Shown here piece after piece: positions 40,101-51,194 of a stretch of DNA of 64,000 nucleotides; position 1 is the first letter of the stretch; every line of letters begins with the position of its first letter. Both the position numbers and the translations under genes were made by a program. The stretch is from contig NC_067207.1 of assembly GCF_026262505.1 (NCBI RefSeq), positions 26,938,082 to 27,002,081 on the forward strand, given 5' to 3'. Under the pieces are notes generated by a model, which saw only the letters and a program-made list of their open reading frames with translations, ran no database searches and was not told where the DNA came from. The stretch comes from Trichomonas vaginalis G3 (taxonomy: Eukaryota > Parabasalia > Trichomonadida > Trichomonadidae).

Positions 40101-41365
40101 AATATTTCGTACGAACATCTGAGCACAGAGATAACTACTTAAATGCTTACGGAAGAGTAATATCTGGTTTGAAATTCCCAACAACGCCATCTGAACAATC
40201 AGATTTCCTGGCAGCTGGATATTTCCATGCATTATACGTAATGGTCAACGTAGATGCCGCTTCCGATGCCTTAAAACAAACATTTGGACAACATGTCGCT
40301 CATTGCATTACATGGTTGTCACTTTTATTAGCATCAAATTCCACAATTTCCAAATCATTGCAGAAAGAGTTGATTGGACATCTAACAACAACTCTAGATC
40401 ATATTTTCGCTCGTGTTGGAAGAAGTAGTAATGAACCGATCGAATTATCCCTCAAAACGCCTAAAAAGCTCTTCCTTACACTCGGAACATTGGCAAATGC
40501 CCTCATGATGGTAGATTTCTCGCTTCTTGTCGATTTTTGCCGAGCATTATTCCCATTACTTTCTTCTGCTATTCCGCAGATCATTTTAACAGCAGGAATG
40601 GTACTTGCTCGTCTTCTAAGTCGCGTTTCGATGCTTGATTCCGATGCTTCCAACCAATTATTACCCAAATTAAGAGAATCTCTTGCTTACGCGTTCGTAA
40701 AAGCAAATGACGAAAGCTGTAGGATCCTTTCTGGTCTGGCAGCTGAAACATTCCAGCGATCTGCAATAGATTTGTTCACAAATGAAGATAAAGTCAAACT
40801 TATAAATGGAAGTTTACATGGTCTCAATTTTCAAGGGGAAGATTTTCGTCAAGAAAATGTCACTTTTGTTTGTAAAGTTGCCAGGCAAACACCAAAAGAA
40901 TATTTAGAGGAATACATTGACCAAGTCTGGGACTTTGCTGTTCATTCACGATCATTTGAAACAATGTCTGTTCTTTGCGGAATGGAATTGAAGCCAGAAC
41001 GAATTCCTTGCGACATTTTGGCCGAATCTCTTGTCGCAATAACAAACATTGATTACCCAGGACACAATGAGTGCAAAGAGTTTGTGCAGGCAATATTTAA
41101 GACAGTGGAAATGAAAGAAATCGTTTCTTTAATTCCTTCAATTTTCAAAGATAAATTTGAAGAAATTTCTGATGATGTATTGAAGTTGGTCACAAAAGGA
41201 AATGCAACAATGGCTTCTTTGGATATGATTGTCCTTATTTCTAGAGGAAATCAAGAAAAAACTCAAAAAGTTATTTCGCATTTGATCGCAATTGTTGATG
41301 ATGGAGATCACGTCCTTCGCGATAAAGCAACTGAATTGCTTGTTCAAGTGATTTCCGATGATTAG
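37178..41365 (+). CDS. 1395-residue alpha-solenoid (HEAT/ARM-like) protein
   Basis: A long uninterrupted gene. The protein is almost wholly helical, with many ~40-residue helix pairs and Leu/Ser-rich helices (e.g. LRTELVKVLTNLPPEIGFAN; the last helices near DDGDHVLRDKATELLVQVIS), as in HEAT/ARM-repeat scaffolds. Length and continuity recall large assembly factors such as GCN1 or importin-like proteins, but I see no diagnostic motif. A helical-repeat scaffold is as far as I can go. The ATG at 37178 (MDNQIFSK) is preferred over an upstream in-frame TTG. Confidence 0.55.
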   Translation: MDNQIFSKIVNTCITCPQIKLEQPFKVLLTFHDAKHVLEVLIQTLSKARDVSTKQRVSSLIQTYIMRNFDKLNATDEDLVNVLQLITTETPISTEREHIEQFCKSVEFILSKIKSMPTSKIFNFIVSKPYPYSAITLSLLTKNEEKYCAPTLKYIVAVHKEPNPLSFYAASLFFEHHNPSKFTAEAQKEFKIEVIKNSLISAFNYKLIHKLSALILLDTLFKTASHDVCLSIMSSMIEIFILQLKDQDPTLRTELVKVLTNLPPEIGFANELLTAISFRFEDCQEEYEKAAISFLFSRRAVQSLPAILKTLIETKETYIAGVVFAARLGLFSESDKLLQAVFPPTPKETVAFAALQAICVMSEFKLMTESVFTASFPTLLYCLTSVTILDNMIMLKMATRALDLLPNSASGFPKVYLDTILKNINNFKYNDIIEKVSASAWQVFEQNKTIPTQLNQSQFSAIFTNLALRYLGSANFDNSRNEIVKMMSIVSSSAFQKFNDLQTQKLNSLQNQNSENETEQTVSVGDERFSFSTLILSAVPEDYADSVRTEANLLMQTKPIAVMISVSLPKISAFLPSLVRAVRESEPPDLKLVEDFIKAGMNSCGIDFIPYLRKFIEPVERSSKYFIVSIKRKTKGFIPEALNGISYACTLDNCSDYLQDLIKILDDSIESPESIVPMKNNVMNAVNSILSVCKDTKIPSSLSNKLFSEVSMSPLFTKLLKHIPESETNLLKTAILSYAKYIASNKEENTENEEFVNQIFSISDSEEILSCFLSSCLSVVSCDDPSSIIDLCLKAATTFNSSHTTNSLNFGEFVYGTSKLAISPSLPLRVLLRDCIVQLFNLTLPADTNSPLHLAGSKLSPAEVVSFASSLFDLATSKFDEDQSCKLALLAAQSRPLQFHQALFIRSLTNHAAKSIVSDNRKTLIHFLEGAEEASEEAYSLCLETAVMLFKGDNFVFTDRFLSVPLTKFGRRSLEYFVRTSEHRDNYLNAYGRVISGLKFPTTPSEQSDFLAAGYFHALYVMVNVDAASDALKQTFGQHVAHCITWLSLLLASNSTISKSLQKELIGHLTTTLDHIFARVGRSSNEPIELSLKTPKKLFLTLGTLANALMMVDFSLLVDFCRALFPLLSSAIPQIILTAGMVLARLLSRVSMLDSDASNQLLPKLRESLAYAFVKANDESCRILSGLAAETFQRSAIDLFTNEDKVKLINGSLHGLNFQGEDFRQENVTFVCKVARQTPKEYLEEYIDQVWDFAVHSRSFETMSVLCGMELKPERIPCDILAESLVAITNIDYPGHNECKEFVQAIFKTVEMKEIVSLIPSIFKDKFEEISDDVLKLVTKGNATMASLDMIVLISRGNQEKTQKVISHLIAIVDDGDHVLRDKATELLVQVISDD

Positions 41366-41815
41366 TTCTATTTTTGTATATTTTTTTGAATAAATCATTT
41401 ATATTTTAGTTAAATGAAAATGTTTCCTTGAGTGTTTCTCCAAACGAGATCCTTAAATATAAAACATTCCAGTTGATTTTTTTTAAATATCATACTAAAG
41501 TAAATCATATGTAAGGATTGTTATATAAAAAATCATTTGAAATCATAGAAGTAACTTTAGATGGTCATAACATTTTGATTTCTATTACAAAACTTTAGAA
41601 ATTATTTATTTTGGAGGTTGGGTAGACAAAATCTACAGGATATTTTCAATTATATGGGGATTTCGATTATGCCATATAAGATCTGAATTATTGTGCATTT
41701 ATTTTGATATGATAATTGAATTCCTTTATTCCAACCTTATTCTCAACATAAAGTGACACTTTTCGCGCATCATTTTTATATAGCAATTTTTCATATAATG
41801 AAATTTTAACATAAG
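41366..41815. promoter_or_regulatory. intergenic with Initiator-like sites upstream of the Gly-rich gene
   Basis: AT-rich; no gene is seen. Two sites fit the Initiator: TCATTT (A at 41772) and TCATAT (A at 41793), 44 and 23 bases before the ATG at 41816. A tiny upstream frame at 41798 (three codons) intervenes. Confidence 0.5.
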
Positions 41816-42967
41816 ATGATTTCAGCATCACTTGTTAATGAATCATTTCTTGGAGCTAAATCAAATGTGAAATTCAATAAAACACATTACACTTTTGATT
41901 ATCCTTGCGAATCAAATTCTGAATGCACAGATTACAAATTAATCTTAGAACCAGATACTTACAAATTCGAACTCTATGGTGCATTAGGTGGCTCGATGAG
42001 TAATTCAGTTTCGTCGTATCGCTTTTCAAATAATAGTTGCATTCCAAATGAAATTGTTCAGAAGTATCATGGAAACACACAATGCATTAGAAAGGCGAGC
42101 GTTGGTGGAGCTGGTGGTTACATAGCCGGAACTATTCATTTATCCAAACAAACAGTCACTTTTCTGACGATAGGTGGTCGTGGGATTTATGGCAATAAAA
42201 TTTATGAAGTTCGTACCCCAAATTGCTTTTTGAAACAAAATATGATGAACGGCGGCTATGGCGGTGGAGGAAGTTCCTCCAATTACTGCGGTACTCAAGT
42301 CGAAACGTCTGGTATTTTTTGTGGAACAGGTTCTGGCGGTGGCCAGACAGCTGTCAAATTTTTAGAGAATGACCTATGGCATCGTGTCTTAGTTAGTGGG
42401 GGAGGTGGTGGTTGTGATAATGCCCAGGGCGACTACGGAGGTAGTGATGATGGTTCTGGAGGCGCCGGGGGAAACTTCACCGCTCAAAGTTGGTTTGCTA
42501 ATGGAGTTCTCTCTGAAAATTATTTTGCCGATTCCCTGAAAGGATTCAGTTTTGGTGTTGGAGAAGCTGCGAGATATGGTACTACATCAAACAGTAATGC
42601 TGTTCAAGAAAGAAAAATGGAAGATAATGCGGGTGCTGGAGGTGGTTGGTTTGGAGGCTTTTCCGGTCAATTTGGTTCAGCAGGTGCGGGAGGTGGAAGC
42701 TCATGGGCATTAACTAAAGATGCAATAATTCCTAAAGTTGCATTGACCACATCTGATGAATTTTATATGAATACTATCTCTAGATATTATGAATTTGACC
42801 TTACATCAGGATACTTATTCGAAGATATTGTAAATGTTGCTGGAATCTGGAATGGAAATGGAAGGGCAGTGATTTCTATTATCAATCGAAATCATATAAG
42901 GAGCTGTTATTGGAGTATTGGCATACCACTTCATTTCTTCATTTTTTTGATTTTCGTAAGTAGTTAA
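41816..42967 (+). CDS. Gly-rich surface protein with C-terminal membrane segment
   Basis: 383 residues. Residues about 85-300 are strongly Gly-rich with ordered motifs (AGGYIAGTIHL; FLTIGGRGIYG; GGYGGGGSS; VSGGGGGCD; GAGGGWFGG; GAGGGSSWALTKD), the pattern of the Gly-rich extracellular domain found in ALK/LTK-type receptors and in many trichomonad membrane proteins. The last ~20 residues are one hydrophobic segment (SIGIPLHFFIFLIFVSS) with almost no cytoplasmic tail. No signal peptide is evident, so either the start lies upstream or export is unusual. The stop is TAAA. Confidence 0.65.
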   Translation: MISASLVNESFLGAKSNVKFNKTHYTFDYPCESNSECTDYKLILEPDTYKFELYGALGGSMSNSVSSYRFSNNSCIPNEIVQKYHGNTQCIRKASVGGAGGYIAGTIHLSKQTVTFLTIGGRGIYGNKIYEVRTPNCFLKQNMMNGGYGGGGSSSNYCGTQVETSGIFCGTGSGGGQTAVKFLENDLWHRVLVSGGGGGCDNAQGDYGGSDDGSGGAGGNFTAQSWFANGVLSENYFADSLKGFSFGVGEAARYGTTSNSNAVQERKMEDNAGAGGGWFGGFSGQFGSAGAGGGSSWALTKDAIIPKVALTTSDEFYMNTISRYYEFDLTSGYLFEDIVNVAGIWNGNGRAVISIINRNHIRSCYWSIGIPLHFFIFLIFVSS

Positions 42968-43086
42968 AGACATCCATTACTTTAAACGTTATCATTTAGA
43001 GAACATTTTTAATATACAAAAATAAATTTACATGACGAAAATTTTCAGCGTCACATTTTATCGTAATTTTTATATCTACCACAAAA

Positions 43087-44268
43087 ATGGAGCATTTAGT
43101 TGCGCTATCATTTGAGCATAGAATTGGAAACCAAGTCGACGGAATTTATCCACCACTACCAGACAAAGAATATATTAAATCTTGGAGCCAAGGTCTTCCT
43201 TTTATTGGAATTCCAGACAAAGCACACGGCTCTTGCTCATCATTTATTCACTTTACCTTACCAAATCCTGATCATCCTACAGGCCAATCATACGGTATAG
43301 CTGCTTACAGATCTTTCGAAACATCCCAACTAAAGACTCAAGATCCAGCATACGTAAGAGGTCATGTTCAACGTTCTCTTCTTGTAATCTCAAAGATTCC
43401 TCTATTTGGAGAACTTGAAAGCAAATTGAAACAATTACTTTTCGATAATTTTGATAATTTAGTTCCATCTCTTGAAACGATGTGGAATCAACTTCAAGAA
43501 GTTGTTGCATCACCAGTCAGATACTCAGGTATATCATATCCTTCTCTTTTTCAAAATTTACAAACAGAAGTTCTTACGGCCATCAAAGCTCTTGTTTTAG
43601 GCCATCGCATTCTCATATTTGCCGATAACTCAGAGCTTGTCTCCAAGATGGTCACAGCCATTGGCTCATTACTCCCAGGATATATGTATAATGATGATTA
43701 TCCATACAAATTCTTCGGAACAGACTACGCATTTGCCCCTTACGTACCATTACAATTCACAGAGGTTCTCAATCACTCTAAATCTCACTCAAAAATCATG
43801 GGAACATGCAGTGAATTGTTTATGGACCAAAAAATCGTGAATTACGACCTTCTCATCGACTGCCGCAAGATACCAGCCCTTATCACAGGTGGCGACATCC
43901 TCAAAATGTGTCGTCCTACATCAGTTGAGACAAAATGGATGAATGAGCTCTTGAGTGAACTGAAACTCAACTGGCAAAAGGCAGAATCAGCGGATTGGGT
44001 TCGCGATATGTTCAAGAAGTGGATGAACACGCTCTTCTTCACAATCCTTTCGACAAGACACTTATCTATTGTTCCAGAATACATTTGGCCATATTTAGAC
44101 TGGATAAAGGCATACGATGTATTCGGAGAACAGTTTATCAATGAACTGTTGAAACTGGACAACACTAAACAGATTCTTCGCGCGAAAGATACATCAAAAT
44201 TCCAGAAAATTGATGAAACTCTCGTCCCTCCAAAGAAAATGACTATCAAATCACTCAAGTTCTGGTAA
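43087..44268 (+). CDS. AVL9/DENND6-type DENN-domain protein
   Basis: 393 residues. The N-terminal half follows AVL9 closely in motif order: HR-GNQVDGIYPPLPD, then GLPFIGIPDKAH, FIHFTLP, YGIAAYRS and QRSLLVISKIPLFGELESKL; then the central DENN region (AIKALVLGHRILIFADNSEL; GSLLPGYMY). AVL9 proteins act in late secretory traffic, and DENN domains commonly activate Rab GTPases. An Initiator-like TCACAT lies 34 bases before the ATG. Polinton B begins about 105 bases after the stop, so its insertion may affect the 3' region. Confidence 0.8.
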   Translation: MEHLVALSFEHRIGNQVDGIYPPLPDKEYIKSWSQGLPFIGIPDKAHGSCSSFIHFTLPNPDHPTGQSYGIAAYRSFETSQLKTQDPAYVRGHVQRSLLVISKIPLFGELESKLKQLLFDNFDNLVPSLETMWNQLQEVVASPVRYSGISYPSLFQNLQTEVLTAIKALVLGHRILIFADNSELVSKMVTAIGSLLPGYMYNDDYPYKFFGTDYAFAPYVPLQFTEVLNHSKSHSKIMGTCSELFMDQKIVNYDLLIDCRKIPALITGGDILKMCRPTSVETKWMNELLSELKLNWQKAESADWVRDMFKKWMNTLFFTILSTRHLSIVPEYIWPYLDWIKAYDVFGEQFINELLKLDNTKQILRAKDTSKFQKIDETLVPPKKMTIKSLKFW

Positions 44269-44369
44269 TGTGAACTTTTTTTTTTAATTGTAATATATTA
44301 AACTTTATCTTTCCATAATTTTTTATTAAGCTTTTCTCTTTATGATAATATATGCGTATTATAGCCAAA

Positions 44370-44372
<3 letters not shown>

Positions 44373-44404
<32 letters not shown>

Positions 44405-44525
44405 TAGTGGGGCTTCCAGGCACTTCGTGCCCTCTAGCCCCGGAGAAACTAGAGGAGGACTGATCTCAAGACTCAGATGAGAAAAAAAATAAAGTAAAAA
44501 TTTGAAATTTTTATTCGGAAATTAT
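44373..44525. repeat. left terminal repeat region of Polinton B
   Basis: A30, then GGTAGTGGGGCTTCCAGGCA with the hairpin GGCACTTCGTGCC. The sequence then differs from copy A's end except for a shared TTTTTATTCGGAAA near 44508, so the shared terminal repeat is about 45 bases plus patches. Confidence 0.85.
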
Positions 44526-44529
44526 TTTT

Positions 44530-45848
44530 TTATTCGTCTTCTTGTTGTTCTTCTTCCTCCTCCTCTTCTTCATAGTCAGTATCTGATGGCTCTTTGTCAG
44601 CCACATGACCAGCAACAAATATTGAGACAAATTGTTTCTTTGGTTTTGTTAGCAGGAACTTTTGATGGTCGTAGAACACGAATTCTACATTTTGAAAATG
44701 TTGTGCTGAGTATTCTGTGAAATGGGAAATTGGAATTGGTTCTCCCATGCCAAAACCAGCAATGGACGCGAACAAAACATCGTCTTCGACTCTTGCAGGT
44801 TTGTCAATTGCAACAGTAGTTATGATGTGAGGTTTTCCTTCACATCCTGCAAGAGATTGTACATGAAAGATTGCTTTTTCTTCTCCCTCAGGAACTGAAA
44901 GTGTGAAATGGAATGAGAGTTCTCCATATTCATTTGCTTCTTCGTAATAGTTGTATGTTGTAGGATACACCAATTGAAATTTTCCTATTCTTGTTTCCCT
45001 GAGGTGTTGTCTATATTGCTTGGGAAAACATAAAATAAATTGCTCTATAGCTTGTGCTGCTATTAGATTGGTTGTAACTGGTAATTTTGAGGCGAAAAGG
45101 TCTACAAGAACACCGGGATTTTTTATGTCGTTTTCAATTGGTTTAACAGATTCTATGACTTTGTTAAACATTTCACTATAATCTGAGTTGTCTTCGACCC
45201 CCAATTGTTAAGAAGTTTATACAACAATTTCAGTCTTTTCATGGCGTATTTTCTTTGAATGGATTCGGGTAGCGAGAGGTTACAGTCGTCGGTTTGTGTT
45301 TCGTTACTCGAATATTGTTCAAGAGAAATTAAATCTTGAAATTGTGCTCTTGTTAACATACTTGTAGAACTATGTGAAACTTGTTCTGGTGCTGGTTGTA
45401 AATCTGTTTCAGATGTTTCTGTTGTGTTTTGAGAAGAAGAAGAACTCAAATTGTTGGACAATTTGTCTTGAATTGTAGAACTATGTGAAACTTGTTCTGG
45501 TGCTGTTTGGACAACTGTATCTGTTGTGTTTTGAGAAGAAGAACTCAAATTGTTGGACAATTTGTTTGCAATTGTATGAGGAAGTTGCTTTGGTATTATA
45601 GGAGGTCGTAAGGGTTTTGAGAATGGTGAGACATAAGTTGTAGGAACTTTAACTGCAGAGGTAGTCGACGAATTGTTTGCAATTGTATGAGGAAGTTGCT
45701 TTGGTATTATAGGAGGTCGTAAGGGTTTTGAGAATGGTGAGACATAAGTTGTAGGAACTTTAACTGCAGAGGTAGTCGACGAATTGCTTGCGACACTTTT
45801 TCTTCCTTCCATTAGACAAAAATAAACTGTTTTTTTCGGACTACTCAT
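44530..45848 (-). pseudogene. Polinton B: unrecognised gene with acidic tail
   Basis: A reverse gene region nearest the left end. The N-terminal half is Ser/Thr/Pro/Gln-rich with a tandem duplication (PPIIPKQLPHTIAN and TTYVSPFSKPL blocks occur twice, about 45555-45790). The C-terminal half is globular and beta-rich, ending in a run of Glu. The family is not recognised. The copy is broken. Confidence 0.55.
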
Positions 45849-46282
45849 AGAAAAGTTTAAAATAAACCGTTTTCGTCAACGGTAACCCCCTCTATTTTTT
45901 ATTTTATTGAAAAGTCTCCGTTGGCAAACCGTTCCATCTCAAATATTGAATGAACTATAAACGTTTTTTGTTTTCTATACATACTTTTTTGTCCAACGGT
46001 AAAACTTTTTACACAACGGTTTTGAGAGTCGTCTCCGTTGACTTTTTTGTAGAGCACTCAAAATAGTATAACTTTGTCCGGACAAGTAAGGGTCTATCGT
46101 CGCTACAGGAAAAGTTACAGGCGTTCCAAGGAAGTATACTTTGAGAAGCCTTTTCCCCTTATAGAATGAGATAGGACGGTTATTTTACAAAACTGACAAC
46201 ACTTTGACCGAGTAGTTTTTTGTGCTGAACAAAAAGTGTCATATAAACATCTGTCAAAAGCCGCTTTTTAACTTCACTTAAA
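45849..46282. promoter_or_regulatory. Polinton B divergent promoter with repeated AACGG sites and an Initiator
   Basis: CAACGGT occurs at 45877, 45993 and 46013, and the complementary CCGTTG near 45918 and 46034; AACGG is the core of Myb-recognised sites, and trichomonad promoters are known to use Myb-like factors. TCACTT (46274-46279) places an Initiator A 7 bases before the ATG at 46283. The gap separates divergent genes. Confidence 0.55.
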
Positions 46283-49200
46283 ATGCCACGTAAGCTACGT
46301 AAGAATATACGTAAGAGGAAGAGAGCATTGAAACATCCAATAGTAAAACTGACACCACAACAACAGTTGCAACAACAAATGCTGAATGACCCCACTATGT
46401 TGCAACAAATGTCAAGCAATCCTATGCTTTTAAACCGAGTTGTTGGTGCACAGAGTGGAGGTTTAAGAGCGGCACTTTTAGCGAAAATGGCAGGCTATGG
46501 TGGAGCTGCAGACGGAACAGCCTATAACCCTCAAAGTCAAATGAATTTGAGTTCACTCAAAAATCAAATAGCAGATGTCAAAAAGTCAAACATAGACATA
46601 CAGAAGCAAATAAGTGAAAACGAAAAGAAACTAGAATATGACAGACACACAAAGAAACTCAATGAGTTAAACGTAGAGAAAAAGAAGAAAGAAGAACAAC
46701 TGAAAGAACTAAGTACAGAGGAATATGCGAAAAAAGTGTCAGAAAAAGCAGCAGAAGTAGCAAAAATGGAACAAGATGTTGTAAATTTGAAAAACCATAC
46801 TACTCAATATAAAGTACTGAAAGATGAAGAGATAAAACAAAAAGCCCTGAAGACATATATGGATAGCGATGAGTATAAAAAGAAGTTGAAGCAAATGTAA
46901 AGGCAGAAAAACTTTTACAGTTGCAAAACCAAACCGTACAGTATGAAAACTTAGCACAAGAAAGTAAAAATAACGACGCAGCCATGCAAAAGGCAATGAA
47001 AAGCGCAGAATATATAAAAGCTAACAATGACTGGTTAGATGCCCAAGCCAACGCTAAAGCAGCCCAGCTTATAGGGTCAATAAGGACAAAAATACAAGCG
47101 GATGAAGACAGTTCAAATGAAGCTTTAACAAATGCTGACTTTAAGAACGCCTTCGAAGCTCTTCATAGTAAGGTGAAACAAGTGAACGACTTCTCATCTG
47201 GAAAGAAACTGAAGTCTGAAGGTTTCGACAAAGAGTTAAAAGAAGTAGCACAAAATATGACGAAAATAACAGATGCAGCAACGAGACAGGCAGTTCAAAG
47301 TGCCTATGACGCCGTTAGAGCAACTGTTGTGAAAGTCAAGAAAAAGAGTTACAACAGACCAAAACAGACCTAGTAAATGCTTTCTTAAAAACGAAAAGTC
47401 AGGTAGGACATTATGCTGCAGATGGAACATATGTGCCAGCTGGTGGAACTTATATACCACCAAACCCTCCAAGAGAAGCACCTGCACCAGGACTACCTAA
47501 AACATTTACATCGTCACATGGACACAGACACAGGCATGCACCAAAACCAACACAACAACCAACAGTTCAAAACCCACAACAACCAACAGTTCAAAACCCT
47601 GCACAACAACCACCTCACAACCAGCACAACAACCACAAACAGAGCAAGGACATAAAAGAAGTAGAGAACAAGGAAACCAAGAATTCTTAAAAATGCTTAA
47701 AGAAGACTATGGTTACCCAGATACTATTGACTTTAGTGACAGATATAAAGAAGCTATTAGAAAGTTCAATGAAGGAAATACTGACCCGAACCTATTTAGC
47801 TTTATGGCTCAGCACCAAATGGATATAATTTCAAACCTGGAAAATACAAGCTCGCTAAGGGATATGATTTAATAGCATATCATCCAAATGACATGAAGAA
47901 TTTACTCCGAGATATTTGGTGTCAGAGCTAAATGATAATTCAACTATCTTCATGAAACGCGTAAAAAATAGAGACGGAACGAAAGAAGAAAGGTTATGAA
48001 TGCGAATGACTTAAATAGGGAACTTGTTGAAAACGGTCTCGGAATATATGAAATGCCAGCAGATGAGGTACAAGAAACTCCACAGGAAGAAGTTCAGATA
48101 CAACCAGACATGGAAGAAATAGTTCAGCAACAACAGCTAGAAGAGCCTGAAGGAAACGAACAAGTCACTCCTTTGGAAACTAACTTCACAGAACTAGATG
48201 AAGATTTGGAACAGCCGAAAAATCTTGACCCTCAACAAGTGTATGCGGAGAATATGGAATATTTCCAAGAGTCTAAAAAAAATTCGGCTGACATAGTAGA
48301 AGAATATCGAAAAATGTTTGCCGACATACAAAAGACTCCAACACCAGATGAAAATATTCAGCATAGAATGGAAGTACTGAAAGAAAATGTACGCAAATAC
48401 AACAATCCTTTTTACTTACGACCATATAACGTTCAATCTTTGGCTGAACTCGGTGAAAATAAAAGGTTAAATTTCAACAAAACATATAGAAATGAAACAT
48501 TGTTTAAAGTTCATTCAGAACCTAACCAATATGGAAACAAACCTACTTTTGTTTCTGCAGACTATGGAACTACAATGAGATGGGGTCATAAAGCTAACCC
48601 GGATAGGTGGTTCATAAACTTACAACCACAATTCCAAGAAGTTGTAGACGCAATGGAATTGAATGGTGAACGAGACATAGCTGGTATTTTAAGCGCGGCT
48701 TTAATGCCATTGAAAGATATGAAACATGCAGATATTTTGGACCAGTATGAAATGAACATGGCTGATGGAAATATAACACCTGACGTTCTAAAACATTTAT
48801 CTCAAAGAACTACACAGAACCATAGAGATGGTATATTTGGTGAAGAGTTTAGAAAGACAGTTAGGGAGAGAGAAGGAAGAGAACCTATTGTACATGACCT
48901 TGCAAACGAAAGTTTACAAAATGTCATAAAAACTTACTTTGCAGACAATGAACCGAGAAGGGATGAATATTTAAGTAAACTCAAATGGACAGTACCAAAT
49001 GAAATGTTAGTATTGAAAAACATGTTCCTTGACAAAATAAAACCAACTACAGAAATAAATGACGCAAGCTTGAAACGTTGGGTAAAAGCTTTCCCGTTCA
49101 CAAAAGATATAATTGGTAACATGGAAAGAAAACCAGAATGGCTACAAAAACATATATTTGGAAACGAGCTTATTCCATATGGACAGGCACTGTTTGAAGA

Positions 49201-49558
49201 GCTTGAACCGGAAACTCAGGAAAGAGTCATGCAAACAATACGCAAAGACTCAAATACAAACTATGACAAACTCTTTCTAGGATATAGGTTACCTGAGATG
49301 GGCGACCAGAGTCCAAAGGCAAAAAGGACATGGGAAATTTACAACATACTAGGTGAACATGAGGCAAAGATGCAACAACTTCAAGCAGAGGGCAAGTTAC
49401 CAAAGCGACACCAAAGAAGAAGAGTAGAACAAAGTGAAAGTAGTGAAGAAGTAACTTCATCTAGTGAAAGTAGTGGCAATGAAGGAAAAAGAAGAGTTAA
49501 AAACTCAGTCAGGAAGAAAGTAAAGCTTGGTCCACGTGGGTTCTATTATGACATATAA
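46283..49558 (+). pseudogene. Polinton B: large Q-rich coiled-coil protein region
   Basis: The counterpart of 1-2741 with its 5' part. The N-terminus is very basic (MPRKLRKNIRKRKRALKHPI), then a Gln-rich stretch, a long Lys/Glu coiled coil, a Pro/Gln linker and a charged C-terminal half with a Ser/Glu-rich patch and KVKLGPRGFYYDI at the end. The basic start suggests DNA contact, so a core or scaffold protein is possible; the family is not recognised. The copy is broken. Confidence 0.65.
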
Positions 49559-49590
49559 ATCCAACTATTCTATATTTTTACCCATATGAA

Positions 49591-51194
49591 ATGTACGCCG
49601 CTCAGAATATAACGCCAACAGTTTTGGATGCCATGAATGGAAATGTTTCCGAATGGTATAACGAATGCGACAATGCCATTAGAAGGTCAGAAATAGTTCC
49701 TGGAACTTACGAATATACAACTGCTGTTTCTTATGGAAACGTAGGTGAGTTTGGAGAAGGTTCTTCAACAACAGTAGATATTGCTTGCGACAGGTTTCAT
49801 ATAATTTCTATTGACAACTCTTTCTTATACGTGGAACAAGACATTGAAATAAAACCTTCTGCCAAGTTGTCTGACAAGAAAGGTTGCAATGGAATTTTCT
49901 ATGTCGGATACCAATATGCTCCAGAAGTTTTCATGGGATATAAGATATATTCTAACTCTGACTTAGTTCAAACAGTAACATGGGCAAACTATGAATGGTT
50001 CGCTTTGAGAAACTCAGTACAACCACAAGCTAGAGAACAAACAGACCAGTATGCAACTATTGAGAAAATAAGAAGACTTGACCCTAACGTTCCAGGAGTT
50101 TATGTTAACCTTTCTGGACAAACTGCAGCAGCAGTAACCAAAGTAAAACTGAAACTTAGAGTTCCTTTGTCATCTTTCCTCATCTTCAGGTTTTTAAGAT
50201 ACTTGCCAAACTGGGCAGGAAAAATTTCTATCGAACTTACTCCAAGCAAAAATAACTTAGTCATTGCACCAACACAAGACCCATTCACTCTTACTGTAGC
50301 TGGAACTGGTGGAGCCAAGTTCTGTGACTTTTGCAAAGACAAAGTTGACTTAGACTTTGGTTTCTCAAACCTCAACACTGAAGTAAACTACTACTTCAAT
50401 GCTGCTGGAACTGCTTGGGACCCAGTTAAGTTCACATGCGAAAAATTTGAATGCAAGAGAATAGAAAGCAGACTTGCAGTCTATATGTTGGACCCAGATA
50501 TTTCAAATGCTTTAGCTGCCAAATATATTGCAGTTCCACTTATGTTCCCTATACACCAAATATCTGTCAAAGACTTTGCAGGTGAAGTTGGAAACCAAAG
50601 TGCTGACCCAGGTGCAAGAACAGATATTGCTTTAACAACTGCAATGAAACATGCAGATACTATGTTTGTACTGTTCAGACGAACTATAAATGACTATTCT
50701 TGTTTCTACAACCCTGGTATTAAATATCATATAAACATAGATGGCAAATACTATCCAAGAGAAGAATATTCACAGTTGAGGATATGAGGTCATACAACTT
50801 GACATTAGATGCTATGAACTTTAACAACAACTTCACAACAACCATTAACCCTGAAATGCAAAGTTCTATTATGCCATATGTGAAAGTATGGACTCATACA
50901 GGAGCTCAAAAAACTCAATATACAAATGGAGACCGTTCAAACTTTTGGCTTGGCATTCCATTTGCTGACTCAGAAGACTTTATGGGTGGTATTTCAACTG
51001 TTGGTACAGTTCAAATACAATATACTGGTGACAGAGACGGTCCAGATGAATTGAAAGCAAAGAAGTTTACAAAACCAATAGCACTTTTCACGGAAGATGC
51101 TCTTTTGAAAATTCGTTCGATGAAACCTGCTGGGGCTCCTCAGATTGGTATAACGACAGCTTCCATCGAGCAGATTTTGGCAGCAGGTCAGTAA
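49591..51194 (+). pseudogene. Polinton B: major capsid protein candidate region
   Basis: Same gene as 2774-4395. Long beta-rich sequence (LSGQTAAAVTKVKLKLRVPL; FLIFRFLRYLPNWAGKISIE) of the size and position of the Polinton double-jelly-roll capsid protein. Assigned from context. The copy is broken. Confidence 0.6.

Noticed and set aside
22536-44372. Treating the whole window as one giant element with host genes as cargo
   Set aside because: The ends at 22535 and 44373 are outward tips of two co-oriented copies with repeated gene content; the block between has ordinary host-type genes and spacers.
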